From the NCBI GenBank assembly GCA_964543855.1, contig CAZJAD010000031.1:1-21825 (forward strand): a DNA stretch of 21,825 nt, written 5' to 3'. The translations under genes were made by a program, and so were the position numbers. This DNA comes from CAZJAD01 sp964543855. Lineage in GTDB: Bacteria; Electryoneota; RPQS01; DYHQ01. Of this stretch, positions 1-8,722 are shown piece after piece. The notes under the pieces are model-generated. The model did no database searches, had not been told where the DNA came from, and saw only the letters and a list, made by a program, of their open reading frames with translations. Position 1 is the first letter of the stretch. Every line of letters starts with the position of its first letter.

Positions 1-2429
1 TTGCACGCCTTCGCGAATCCCAGATTCTCCGGCAGAGACACCGTGCGGACGATCGCCGGCAATTGCTTCAGATACTCAGCCGTACCATCGCTGGAACCAT
101 TGTCAACGACTACAACCTCGAAATCCGTCGTTTCGTTCACAGTGAAAAGAGATGTCACACACTGCTGTGTGTAATCAAGGTTATTGTGGACGGGGATAAT
201 CACCGTTGCCGTCGGTGCCTTGCTGTCCATTTGCCTGCGAATCTCCGCGGTATCGGCGACCTTGAGTTTTCCTGTGAAAATGAATTGCTGGGCGGTTAGC
301 TCGTTCAGATCCGACGGACTGACGCCTCGCAAGACGAGGCCGCCAAGGTCAAGATCTGTGTTTCCGGGCGTCGGTTTGCTCATGAGCGTCTCAAAAAGCG
401 GATCGCGTATGACCTCCGCCACCCGAACTTCGATTCCCGCCTGATCAAAGAGCGCTATCATATCTTTCAAAGCGAAGAAGCGCAGGTGTGTGCTGTCCAA
501 AATCCCCCATTCTTCGTAGGCCCAGGAGCCTTCCAGGATCTTTCGAATGACGCCAAGGTTTCGCACATTCGGAAGACTGGCCACAATCGTCCCGTCTTTG
601 CACAGGCAGCGAGCGAGTCTCTTCAAAGCTGTCCACGGGTCGACCAGATGTTCGAGAATATCGGCCAAAATCATGCAATCGAAATAGCCTTCAAGAGAAG
701 CAAGTTCCAGTGTCTCCAGATCCCCTACAATCACCCGATCCAGGTGTTTCCGAGCGGTATCCGCCACCTCAGGGTTGATTTCAATACCGACAACTTCGGC
801 GCTGCGTTGCGTGCGTAGAAGACCTCCCGTCAGGCCTTGGCCACATCCGACATCCAGAATCCTCCGGGCTTCACGCGGAACGAGGTCCACGAGCTCCTGC
901 CGAGCGTTGGCGTAGTAGTACTCCGGCTTTGTCTCTTGCTTCGCGCTCTGAGCCGCTGTCGGACGAGCTGGCGACTCGCCCATCGCTGATTTGTCTGTGG
1001 ATTCCGCCGGAAATGGGCGTTCATGCCACTCGGCGATGACCATTCCGGGTTGATCAAGCAGATGTTCATAGTATCCCTGAGCCGCATGTTCCGGGTCATT
1101 GGCTTTGTACCAATTGTACTTCTTCGTCCGATCCTCGCGGTACATATAGCCCGAATGCTTGACCTTCACATCAATCTTCATCGACCGCCCTTTGATATTG
1201 GGAGGGACGCTTTCACAGTGGAAGTTGCCTCCGTGCAAGGTTGGATTGAACGACAGAGATTCGATATCCTGGCCTTCCAGTTTGAAGAGCCTGTGGTGAT
1301 ACAACTCGTTGTAAATCCCGTCAGCCCGGTAATGGCTTAGGTCGTCCCACATGTAAAGAAACTCGAAGTCCAGAATCGACACATCGCTCGGGCACGCGCG
1401 AATGGCCTCGATAATGCGTTCCGTTGCTGAATCTTCCAGGATTTCGTCACCATCCATGCAGAGGATCCAATCGGGTTGCTGTCTCAGAGCCATCTTGAGC
1501 AACGCGTTCTTGTCCCTGACCTCATCAAGTACCGGTTTATCCTGCCACACATAGTCCACGACCGCCGAGTGACCCCTGCAGATTTCGGGAGTGCGATCTG
1601 TGGAACCATCATCGAGCACGACAATGCCGTCCGCCACTCGAGCGATACTGTCCAGCACTTCCCGAATCCACCGCTCTTCATTCTTGATACGCATCTGGCA
1701 GATGACCTTGGGGTGATCAGAAAGCCGCTTCTTGCCGCAGAGTGCTTTGAGTTGCTGTACCTCGCGCAGTTCGGTCACGGCGACCTGTTCAAAAAATGGA
1801 GATAGTGCCTTCTTTAGGGTTGGGACCTCATAAGTGTTCACGTGCGTGGGGTCAGGATACGCATCTCCCAGTGGCACGAGGACCAACAGATTTCCATCCG
1901 GTTTCAATACGCGCGCCACCTCCTTGAGCACCGGTGTCGGATGCGAGATGTGCTCCAAAACCTGACAGACAAAGACCGAATCAAAGCAGTTGTCAGGGAA
2001 GGGCAAGTACTGAGCGACCCCTTTCACTAAGGCAACTCTCCCCTGAACATCCTCCGGTTCTTGGGATAGGTGTTGCTGCGCCACCCCAAGCGCAAGCGGA
2101 GAAAGATCAAACCCGATAACTTCCCGCCCGCGGCGTGCCAGGAATACATCGATCTCGCCCGTGCCGCTTCCTAGGTCAAGAACTCGACCGTAGAGCTGAC
2201 TTGAGTCCAGAGCTTCCTGCGTGCAGAAGTGACCTTCCCAGAAATCCAGAGTAAGTGCTTCGGGATTCTCTCTCATGCGGGTGCGAAACATTTCGTCATT
2301 GAGCCGCTGCTCTTCAATGACAGACCGTTTCCGATGTGGAGCCGGAGTGTCCCCGCCTTCTTTCCCGGCGTCTCGTGTTTGACTGTTTCCCTTTACATGC
2401 GCGCGAGTTGACTTGCTTCTGAGTAGCAT
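1..2429 (-). CDS. Multidomain methyltransferase-glycosyltransferase, C-terminus beyond the window
   Basis: The minus strand is open without a stop from the ATG at 2429 to the window edge (809 codons seen). Four domains lie in a row. Residues about 55-215 are a class I SAM-dependent methyltransferase (VLDLGSGTGEID near 79-90). Residues about 240-480 are a GT2 glycosyltransferase (CQMRIKNEERWI, DDGSTD near 274, DGDEIL near 325). Residues about 500-700 are a second methyltransferase (ILDVGCGQG near 525). From about 740 a second GT2 domain begins (ATVIIPVHNN, DNGSSDGT) and is cut by the edge. No signal peptide or membrane segment is visible, so it is probably cytoplasmic. Chains of this kind usually build or methylate surface glycans; that role is inferred, and the sugar substrate is unknown. 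The start is chosen as the first ATG, behind AAGGAAG, which sits unusually close; ATGs at residues 52 and 56 are alternatives. Confidence 0.85.
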   Translation of the reverse strand, partial: MLLRSKSTRAHVKGNSQTRDAGKEGGDTPAPHRKRSVIEEQRLNDEMFRTRMRENPEALTLDFWEGHFCTQEALDSSQLYGRVLDLGSGTGEIDVFLARRGREVIGFDLSPLALGVAQQHLSQEPEDVQGRVALVKGVAQYLPFPDNCFDSVFVCQVLEHISHPTPVLKEVARVLKPDGNLLVLVPLGDAYPDPTHVNTYEVPTLKKALSPFFEQVAVTELREVQQLKALCGKKRLSDHPKVICQMRIKNEERWIREVLDSIARVADGIVVLDDGSTDRTPEICRGHSAVVDYVWQDKPVLDEVRDKNALLKMALRQQPDWILCMDGDEILEDSATERIIEAIRACPSDVSILDFEFLYMWDDLSHYRADGIYNELYHHRLFKLEGQDIESLSFNPTLHGGNFHCESVPPNIKGRSMKIDVKVKHSGYMYREDRTKKYNWYKANDPEHAAQGYYEHLLDQPGMVIAEWHERPFPAESTDKSAMGESPARPTAAQSAKQETKPEYYYANARQELVDLVPREARRILDVGCGQGLTGGLLRTQRSAEVVGIEINPEVADTARKHLDRVIVGDLETLELASLEGYFDCMILADILEHLVDPWTALKRLARCLCKDGTIVASLPNVRNLGVIRKILEGSWAYEEWGILDSTHLRFFALKDMIALFDQAGIEVRVAEVIRDPLFETLMSKPTPGNTDLDLGGLVLRGVSPSDLNELTAQQFIFTGKLKVADTAEIRRQMDSKAPTATVIIPVHNNLDYTQQCVTSLFTVNETTDFEVVVVDNGSSDGTAEYLKQLPAIVRTVSLPENLGFAKAC

Positions 2430-2718
2430 CTTCCTTTCCCAATAGTGGGTGATGGACCCTCATCGACAGCATCCCGTGCTTCACGGGAAATCTAACGATT
2501 CTGAAACCTCTGCTACAACCGACTATGTCGTTTTGCAAGAACTCTACCAGGAACCGAAGAGGACGTTATTGGCTGTTTCTTGTGAAGATGGAGGCGAGAA
2601 GTGGGGCGGGGGATAGGCAGTTATTGCCCGGACCTGCACGCGGCCCAATCGGGCGGCAAGCGCGCGGATCGAGCTCCTTGAAGGGTGGCCCCATCCCGGC
2701 GTGCCTGACTTATGCACA
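2430..2718. other. Intergenic region without a recognisable gene
   Basis: This is the 5' side of the minus-strand glycosyltransferase gene. A short hairpin (CCCGTG, loop CTT, CACGGG) lies at 2473-2487 and would fall in its leader. A TAGATT-like -10 element on the minus strand overlaps 2489-2494, but I find no good -35 partner. Small open frames here have no ribosome binding site and show no recognisable protein. Confidence 0.5.
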
Positions 2719-2759
2719 TAACAAAAGGGCTCGACCAATGTGGTCGAGCCCTTTTGTTA
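2719..2759 (-). terminator. Strong Rho-independent terminator, probably bidirectional
   Basis: A perfect 19-bp stem (2719-2737 with 2741-2759) closes on a 3-base loop. The core is GGGCTCGACCA paired with TGGTCGAGCCC, flanked by A-rich and T-rich arms, so a T-run follows the stem on both strands. It lies 42 bases beyond the stop of the minus-strand secreted protein gene and should end that transcript before the glycosyltransferase gene. Confidence 0.9.
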
Positions 2760-2800
2760 CAGGAATTGGCTGACCCGAGAAGGGTCAGCAGTGAATCACT

Positions 2801-5638
2801 TTACTTTGTCGTCCATCCAGAGACTGAGCTCCGCTTGAAGCCCTGTCGAGCGAGCCGCGCGTACTCTGCCTTGTTGATCATCTTCGGCGGCACGCCTGAC
2901 CTGAACTGCTGCTCAAGCGTGTACTCGTCGCCGACCTTCAGCGTCTGCTGCAGGCCGCTCGGGACGCGGCGGACAGGTCCAACGGCAGTCATCTGGCTCA
3001 CATCAGCCATCGGCGGCACTTCGGGCATCGCCATTGACTCATAGCACGAGCCCTTGACATGGAAGAACGCCTTGGTCGCTGTCGCGTCAACATAGAAGGT
3101 GTCTGAGGTCGTCGCGACCTGGGTGAAGCCCGTGTAGGGACCGGTCGTCGAGCGATAGACATAGTAGTACGGCAGGCCCATGTCGGTCCAGCGCACGATC
3201 TTGTTCGTGCTGCTCGGATCCTTGTAAACGCTCACTTCGGTCGGTGCCATCAGGTCACACGGACACTCGATCGCCCGCACCATCAGGTTCGTCGACGCAT
3301 GCCCGTTCGGGTCGCCAAGGGAATCCGGACGCCACTGGCCAATATCGCCGTAGAAGATCCAGGTGCGATAGGGTACAGACTGAGGACCGTCATCATACCC
3401 GAAGGCATCCTTGTCAGTCCCGACGCTTCCGTCACGGTTGCGAATGGCGATGTAGAAGTCACCGCTCGTAATCTCAACGCACGGATTGAACTTGATGTAA
3501 ACCCACTTGGCGAACGTCGTGTCGTCACAGGCATCCTGACCCTCGTTCCAGCTCGTGCCATTCTTCGTGCTGATGCTCGGAGGATTCAGGGACATCAGCG
3601 TGCCTGGCGAGCCGGGAGGGCTCCCGTTGTCGTCATACACTTCGGCGACGATGTCTTCATGGTCATCATCCGGGAACGACTGGACCGGTGCGCCGACCAT
3701 GACCATCGCACCGCCAAGGTAGTACGGATAGGATGGCGGCGTGAAGCGGACTGCAAACCGCTGCTCCCAGTAATCCGGGTCATAGCGGACATAGTAGACA
3801 TTGCCGTTGTCATAGGCAACCTGTGGCCGCGAATTGTCCAGAATGTCCATACGGTAATAGTCCGCTGGCGCAGTTGCAGGCAGGTAGGTGATCGGTGTCT
3901 GCGGGTCGCCGTCATCTGCCGAGAAGTAGTAGCCATAAGTGTGGCAGGTGTCGAGGTCGCAAACCGTGCCTTCCCACAGGTACATGGCCTCACATCCCGG
4001 AACCTCTGACATCGGAGTCGTGTTCCAGACCATCGTGTTGAGGTCCGCGTAATGGACCGTCACGGTCATCGGATCGGCGTTGGGATCCAATACCTGGGCT
4101 GTGACATGCGTACAGCCGGGCGACACGAAGGAAGCCGGACCATCGTCACTGTGATGCTCGTGAGCAATCTCCGGTGGGAGATGAGGCAACTCTGACATCA
4201 TAACATCGTCGATGAACCAGCGATCCGACCAATCGTCGTTACCCATATAGAGGAAGCCGACCATGAAAGTGTCGGCAGGGGTGTTGATGTAGTGAGGCCC
4301 CTCCTCCACCCAGTCTCCTTCCGGGAAGGTCGGTGGAATTTCGTCAACAAAGTACCAGTAAGTACAGTCCATGCGAGTCCAGTAGAACGCGTGGTAACCA
4401 TAAGTGCTGTTCTCGCTGTTGCGATTCATCCACGAGGCCTTGACACCGCCACCGGGATTCGGGATCTGGTATTCCCTGAGAGTGTCGCACAGGGCCCAGT
4501 CAATCGCCAGAGAATCTGGGTTACCAAACTCCGTATACGGGTGTCCCATCATGAAATCCTGATCGGAATAGCCGCCGTAGTAGCCGCCCCAGGGGAAGCC
4601 CAGAGAGGAGTCTGAGGCGATATACCATGTCCCTGTGACCGGATCAGGATCCTGGTAGAAGTTCTCGAGCCAGAGACCGTCAAATCCGATACCCGACAGT
4701 TCGAGCGTATCATCGTCGACCTCGGTCACCGTGGCAATGATATTGCCATAGGACCAGCCAGCCGCCGCCGGCTGGAAGCTCACCGTAACGCTCTTCTGCT
4801 GACCGGACGCGAGATTCCACGGGAGGGGATCACCCGTCCAGAAGAAATCCGGGTTGGAACACGTCAGTGCCGTAACGGTGATTGCATCACCACCGGAATT
4901 CCTGTAGACGACCGTATGGTCAATCTGCTCCGGCGAGCGAAGGTAGCCACCCGTCGCGGCATGACCGTAGAACACGCGGTCAGGGATGGTCTGGAGGTCA
5001 CCCGGATTGGGTATACCATGGTTGTACCCGATGGCACGAATCCCATGGTAGCCAAAGGCGAGAGGGCTCACCCAAACATCGTAGTGCTCCATCCACATCC
5101 AGTCCCCTCCCCAGGTACGCCACCAATAGTCGACACAACAGTCTATGGGCGACTGACCGTCAGACAACAGACCGCAGTTCGTGTTGGCGGCCGTGTATTC
5201 GATTCCAACGCAGAATGGACCATCCAGATACTGTGGCAGCGTAACGTTCCGGATGACCTCGTTGATGCCAGCACCTACAGAATAGGTGTAGACCGGCGAC
5301 ACCCAGACGCTGTCACCCCTCTGCTGAGGCCCGCTGCAATCCACTTCTCCGGCATAGCAATCCGTGGAATGCACCGTATTGCCATCCTCATAGACATGGA
5401 TCTTGTACGAGAACGTGCCGCTCCCATAAAGGAAGAACTTCACCTGCGTGACCTCGAACTGTGTGTAGCTGGGGAAGAACGTTGCCGTGCCTATCCAGTT
5501 CAGGTCCATCTGGGGGTGATAGGTGGTCCAACCTCCATTGTCGTTGTACAGCTCCACCTGTGCGTTAGCCCAGTTCGGAAGAGCGAACGCCATCACAACG
5601 ATCACCAGAGCTGCTAAAATAGTGCGTTTTGTAGACAT
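2801..5638 (-). CDS. Large secreted protein with choice-of-anchor/HYDIN-like and fibronectin-like domains
   Basis: A 945-residue protein with a clear Sec signal peptide (basic MSTKR, hydrophobic core, cleavage after NWANA at residue 26). Residues about 221-318 resemble a HYDIN/ASPM/choice-of-anchor D Ig-like domain (NSGGDAITVTAL, ending LELSGIGFD). Residues about 321-485 resemble a choice-of-anchor J/MAM-like domain ending DRWFIDDVMMSEL. Residues about 835-900 look like a fibronectin type III domain (IVRWTDMGLPYYYVYRS). Tyr, Trp and Asp are abundant, as in exported surface proteins. No catalytic motif is recognised, so the role is unknown. Unlike the C25-like protein in this window, it does not end in a type IX-style sorting domain but in a short basic tail. 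The start is well supported: AGGAGG lies six bases before the ATG. The gene has its own promoter and terminator and is probably monocistronic. Confidence 0.85.
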   Translation of the reverse strand: MSTKRTILAALVIVVMAFALPNWANAQVELYNDNGGWTTYHPQMDLNWIGTATFFPSYTQFEVTQVKFFLYGSGTFSYKIHVYEDGNTVHSTDCYAGEVDCSGPQQRGDSVWVSPVYTYSVGAGINEVIRNVTLPQYLDGPFCVGIEYTAANTNCGLLSDGQSPIDCCVDYWWRTWGGDWMWMEHYDVWVSPLAFGYHGIRAIGYNHGIPNPGDLQTIPDRVFYGHAATGGYLRSPEQIDHTVVYRNSGGDAITVTALTCSNPDFFWTGDPLPWNLASGQQKSVTVSFQPAAAGWSYGNIIATVTEVDDDTLELSGIGFDGLWLENFYQDPDPVTGTWYIASDSSLGFPWGGYYGGYSDQDFMMGHPYTEFGNPDSLAIDWALCDTLREYQIPNPGGGVKASWMNRNSENSTYGYHAFYWTRMDCTYWYFVDEIPPTFPEGDWVEEGPHYINTPADTFMVGFLYMGNDDWSDRWFIDDVMMSELPHLPPEIAHEHHSDDGPASFVSPGCTHVTAQVLDPNADPMTVTVHYADLNTMVWNTTPMSEVPGCEAMYLWEGTVCDLDTCHTYGYYFSADDGDPQTPITYLPATAPADYYRMDILDNSRPQVAYDNGNVYYVRYDPDYWEQRFAVRFTPPSYPYYLGGAMVMVGAPVQSFPDDDHEDIVAEVYDDNGSPPGSPGTLMSLNPPSISTKNGTSWNEGQDACDDTTFAKWVYIKFNPCVEITSGDFYIAIRNRDGSVGTDKDAFGYDDGPQSVPYRTWIFYGDIGQWRPDSLGDPNGHASTNLMVRAIECPCDLMAPTEVSVYKDPSSTNKIVRWTDMGLPYYYVYRSTTGPYTGFTQVATTSDTFYVDATATKAFFHVKGSCYESMAMPEVPPMADVSQMTAVGPVRRVPSGLQQTLKVGDEYTLEQQFRSGVPPKMINKAEYARLARQGFKRSSVSGWTTK

Positions 5639-6232
5639 AAATTACCTCCTAAAGAAGATCAACAACCTCTCTCTTTCCCTTATCTGACTCTTATCGCTTT
5701 CTCAGACAGTTCTCCGGGCTAAAGCGTCGATGCAAGTCTCGTTAACAGAGTATATTTCGCCGGTGACGAGTAGATAAACTCCACCCGCGATGACCTTTAC
5801 ATAGGCCAATGCCGCCCTGAACCTTGGAAATGCCATAAAATCATAAGCTTACACAGCCCCGTCGCAGGGTCCGAAGGCGGCTCTACAAACCGACTTAATA
5901 TAATAGTTATTTCTCGAAAAGTCAACCAGAAATACTGGGCCACTTAGATTCGACTCTCCAATCATGTGCAATCCTCGTGCCCCTCTAACATTTTGATAAT
6001 ATTGCGCAGCCGTCAATCCACTGCCCTGCACTCTGTCGCTGGCGCGACCCGCGCCACCGCGACGCCTCCTCACCTCGCCGCGTGCCGTTTCCCGAAGGAT
6101 GTCGTCTGTCGCCCCGGCTATGGGTTAGTCAGGCTTGGTCAGACTGTGCAAAAATCGTGAAAGACCTGAGAAACCTCGCGATTTCTAAGGCGTTCAAATA
6201 ATGCGTGAGTTGACTAAGGATTGGTAGAGCAC
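5639..6232. other. Divergent intergenic region: long leader and promoter of the secreted protein gene
   Basis: The left 250 bases are the untranslated leader of the minus-strand secreted protein gene, whose promoter lies at 5897-5925. The remainder is GC-rich, with a small hairpin (GGCGCG, loop ACC, CGCGCC near 6038). It leads to the barrel protein gene at 6233. I see no RNA gene. No promoter matching the pattern seen elsewhere in the window could be placed for the rightward gene. Confidence 0.5.
5897..5925 (-). promoter_or_regulatory. Promoter of the secreted protein gene
   Basis: On the minus strand TTGACT (5925-5920), exactly 17 bases, then TATATT (5902-5897). This matches the promoters found before the tRNA cluster and the C25-like gene. 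It predicts a leader of roughly 250 bases before the ATG at 5638. Confidence 0.7.
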
Positions 6233-6682
6233 ATGGTTTCGCGTCATTCAGCCGCTTTCACCGTGGGAGCGCTCCTCGCTCTGACAGCCATTGCGTTCGG
6301 GGCACGAGATTTCGGTGCCGGGATTCTCCTCGGCCAGCCGTCGGGTCTGAAGGCAAGCATCTCGATTCGAGAGCCACTCTTCCTGGACTGTGGAGCAGCC
6401 TGGTCGTGGGATGAGTGGCTGCTCATCTTCGTGGATTGCCGTTTCGAGGAGTACATCAGTCCGCGGTCACTCGATTGGCGATGGTACTACGGCTTGGGCG
6501 GCTATGTGGGCATTCCTGAAAGTGAGGACGGTGTCCTGGGAGCCAGAATACCAATAGGGGCCAGTTATCACTTCCCATACTCGTCCTTCGAGGTTTTCGG
6601 AGAGCTCGTTCCGGCTCTGGAGCTCGTGCCCAAGACACGCGCGCGCCTTCAGGGTGGAGTAGGTTTGCTCGTGTGGTTCTGA
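6233..6682 (+). CDS. Small outer-membrane beta-barrel candidate
   Basis: A 149-residue protein with an N-terminal signal peptide (hydrophobic VGALLALTAIAFGA, cleavage about residue 24). The mature part begins with GAGILLGQPSGLKASISI and alternates short amphipathic strands with turns. It ends in LLVWF, with an aromatic last residue as in outer-membrane barrels. The opening resembles small barrel proteins annotated as DUF3996/BAPKO_0422-like (LGxPTG motif); this is a resemblance, not a proven match. The frame extends upstream to a TTG at 6221, but the only AAGGA would touch that codon, so the ATG at 6233 is preferred. The gene stands alone between a divergent neighbour and the promoter of the mutase gene. 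Function is unknown beyond likely envelope location. Confidence 0.65.
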   Translation: MVSRHSAAFTVGALLALTAIAFGARDFGAGILLGQPSGLKASISIREPLFLDCGAAWSWDEWLLIFVDCRFEEYISPRSLDWRWYYGLGGYVGIPESEDGVLGARIPIGASYHFPYSSFEVFGELVPALELVPKTRARLQGGVGLLVWF

Positions 6683-6770
6683 AGCGAGCTCACTCGTGGG
6701 AGGAATGACGGATATGGAGGCCCGAGTCGTGTCCGGTAGATCCATACAGCATGCGGAACGACTGCAAGGC

Positions 6771-6798
6771 TTGACATTGGAGCGAAAACGATTATATT
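6771..6798 (+). promoter_or_regulatory. Promoter of the acyl-CoA mutase gene
   Basis: TTGACA (6771-6776), 16 bases, TATATT (6793-6798), in an AT-rich patch. The predicted transcript start is about 50 bases before the ATG at 6854. It follows the pattern shared by other promoters here, including the preceding GC (GGCTTGACA). Confidence 0.75.
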
Positions 6799-6853
6799 TT
6801 TACAGATAGATTTTTCGCAGCATTTTATCACTTTTCATAAACAGGTTTGAGAC

Positions 6854-8524
6854 ATGACTCCCTTGGAGAAGCTGCTCGCCAGTCGGCGCGCTTGGCAGAA
6901 GGCCTACGGTGGAAACGGAGGCGTTCCCACGGCGAAGAAGTTTCGCACGACTTCATCCGTGGAAGTCCCTCCACTCTCCTGGCCCGAGGATCCGGCATCG
7001 GCTGCTGACTACAACGAGAAACTCGGTTTCCCGGGCCAGTTTCCTTACACGCGCGGGATTCATGCGAGCATGTACCGGGGCCGACTCTGGACGATGCGAC
7101 AGTTTTCCGGATTCGCCACGCCTGAAGAGACGAACGAGCGCTACAAGTATCTTCTGGCCAGCGGAGGAACAGGCCTGTCCGTGGCCTTCGACCTGCCGAC
7201 ACTGATGGGCCGGGATTCGGACGATCCGTGGTCGCTGGGCGAGGTGGGCAAGTGTGGAGTCGCTGTGGCATCTCTGGAAGACATGGAGACCCTCTTCCGT
7301 GACATTCCGCTTGGCAAAATCACCGTTTCCATGACGATCAATGCCCCGGCAGCGATTATCTGGGCTATGTTCATCGCAGCCGCCGAGAATCAGGGCTGGA
7401 AGCGCGCCGAGCTCGGTGGAACGACTCAGAACGACATCCTGAAGGAATATATTGCCCAGAAGGAGTGGATTTTTCCACCCGAACCGTCGGTGAAACTGGT
7501 CGTGGACACGATCGAATTCGCCATGCGGGAGATGCCGAAGTGGAATCCGGTTTCCATCAGCGGCTATCACATCCGCGAAGCTGGCAGTACGGCGGTGCAG
7601 GAGCTGGCATTCACCCTGGCCGACGGTATGGCCTATGTGGATGCAACGCTTGAGCGTGGGCTTGATATTGATGAATTTGCCCCCCGCCTCAGCCTCTTCT
7701 TCAACTCGCACCTCGATTTCTTCGAGGAGATTGGCAAGTTTCGCGCAGCCCGGCGAATCTGGGCCAAGAAGATGCGTGACAAATACAATGCGAAGAAAGA
7801 TCGCTCCCTCCTGTGCCGTTTTCATACCCAGACTGCCGGATGCAGCCTCACGGCTCAGCAGCCCGAGAACAACCTGATGCGCGTCGCCTTCCAGGCCTTG
7901 GCGGGAGTTCTGGGAGGAACGCAATCACTCCACACGAATTCGATGGATGAGACCCTTGCCCTGCCCAGTGAGAGAGCCGTGAAGTTTGCCCTGCGCACAC
8001 AACAGATCATTGCCCATGAAATCGTCGGCGGTTTGCCCATCGATCCCCTCGGCGGCAGTTATTATGTCGAAGCCGTCACAGACGCGATGGAGGAAGGAGC
8101 GGAGAAGTACTTTCAGCAGATTGACGCACTCGGCGGCGTGGTCCCGGCCATCGAAGTCGGCTTCTTCCAGAAAGAGATCGCCAATGCCGCCTTTGTCTAT
8201 CAGCAGGAAATCGAGCGCAAGGAGCGGATTATCGTCGGTGTCAATGACTATGTCGAAGAAGGCGAGGAGATCGAAATCCCGATCCTCAGGATTGAAGAAG
8301 ACCAGGTCGGCAAGGTGCAAAGCCGCAAGCTCGCCGCGCTAAGACAGCGCCGGGATGCCAAACGCGCTCAGGAGAGCCTCGATAACATCAAGGACGCCAC
8401 CGAAAAGGGCGAGAACATCATGCCCCATCTCATTGAGGGAGCCCACGCCTATTGCACTCTCGGAGAAATGGTGGATGTAATGCGTGAAGTCTATTCCGAG
8501 TACGAAGAACCCGCCTTCTTCTGA
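6854..8524 (+). CDS. Acyl-CoA mutase large subunit, isobutyryl-CoA-mutase-like
   Basis: A 556-residue B12-dependent mutase catalytic subunit (TIM barrel of the methylmalonyl-CoA mutase family) without the cobalamin-binding domain, which must be a separate protein outside this window. Family motifs are complete: YTRGIHASMYRGRLWTMRQF (65-84), GLSVAFDLPTLMGRDSDDP, GYHIREAGST (237-246), FHTQTAGCSLTAQQP and GGTQSLHTNSMDE. The two residues that separate family specificities look like isobutyryl-CoA mutase, not methylmalonyl-CoA mutase: Phe84 in RQF, where the methylmalonyl enzyme has RQY, and Gln202 in IAQKEW, where it has Arg (VRNTY). It would therefore rearrange an acyl-CoA without the second carboxylate, such as isobutyryl/butyryl-CoA; this is inferred. 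Length fits stand-alone large subunits. It has its own promoter. The ribosome site before the ATG is weak. Confidence 0.9.
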   Translation: MTPLEKLLASRRAWQKAYGGNGGVPTAKKFRTTSSVEVPPLSWPEDPASAADYNEKLGFPGQFPYTRGIHASMYRGRLWTMRQFSGFATPEETNERYKYLLASGGTGLSVAFDLPTLMGRDSDDPWSLGEVGKCGVAVASLEDMETLFRDIPLGKITVSMTINAPAAIIWAMFIAAAENQGWKRAELGGTTQNDILKEYIAQKEWIFPPEPSVKLVVDTIEFAMREMPKWNPVSISGYHIREAGSTAVQELAFTLADGMAYVDATLERGLDIDEFAPRLSLFFNSHLDFFEEIGKFRAARRIWAKKMRDKYNAKKDRSLLCRFHTQTAGCSLTAQQPENNLMRVAFQALAGVLGGTQSLHTNSMDETLALPSERAVKFALRTQQIIAHEIVGGLPIDPLGGSYYVEAVTDAMEEGAEKYFQQIDALGGVVPAIEVGFFQKEIANAAFVYQQEIERKERIIVGVNDYVEEGEEIEIPILRIEEDQVGKVQSRKLAALRQRRDAKRAQESLDNIKDATEKGENIMPHLIEGAHAYCTLGEMVDVMREVYSEYEEPAFF

Positions 8525-8535
8525 TGCGACACTGC

Positions 8536-8564
8536 TTGACTTTCGATGAAGATAATTCTATATT
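8536..8564 (+). promoter_or_regulatory. Promoter of the tRNA cluster
   Basis: TTGACT (8536-8541), 17 bases, TATATT (8559-8564), 25 bases before tRNA-Arg. It is an exact match to the window's consensus and may serve tRNA-Arg, tRNA-His and possibly tRNA-Glu and the aldolase downstream, since no clear terminator intervenes. Confidence 0.8.
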
Positions 8565-8589
8565 TTACTCCGAGAAGTATCTCCGGTTC

Positions 8590-8663
8590 GCGCCCGTAGC
8601 TCAACAGGATAGAGCAACAGCCTTCTAAGCTGTAGGTTGAAGGTTCGAGCCCTTTCGGGCGCG
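8590..8663 (+). tRNA. tRNA-Arg (anticodon TCT)
   Basis: A full cloverleaf can be drawn. Acceptor GCGCCCG pairs with CGGGCGC, and the anticodon stem ACAGC/GCTGT holds loop CTTCTAA with anticodon TCT. The T-arm GAAGG-TTCGAGC-CCTTT has one G-T pair. The discriminator is G. CCA is not encoded. It reads AGA. Confidence 0.95.
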
Positions 8664-8722
8664 CGGCCCGAAGGGTGACACTGTCTGCGCCGGTTGAAAG
8701 ACGAGGGGCGACCGCTCTTCAT

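Noticed and set aside
2525..2773. 82-codon plus-strand frame between the first two genes
   Set aside because: It reads into the terminator stem, has no ribosome site and no recognisable domain.
3299..5617. Long plus-strand open frames (3299-4009 and 4916-5617) opposite the secreted protein gene
   Set aside because: No ribosome binding site or recognisable domain; the minus-strand gene has a signal peptide, ideal ribosome site, promoter and terminator.
5702..5836. 44-codon minus-strand open frame in the leader of the secreted protein gene
   Set aside because: No ribosome binding site before its ATG and no recognised family; mentioned only within the leader finding.
6953..7924. 323-codon minus-strand frame opposite the mutase gene
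   Set aside because: It lies wholly within a clear acyl-CoA mutase and shows no protein family features; an antisense by-product of high-GC codon use.
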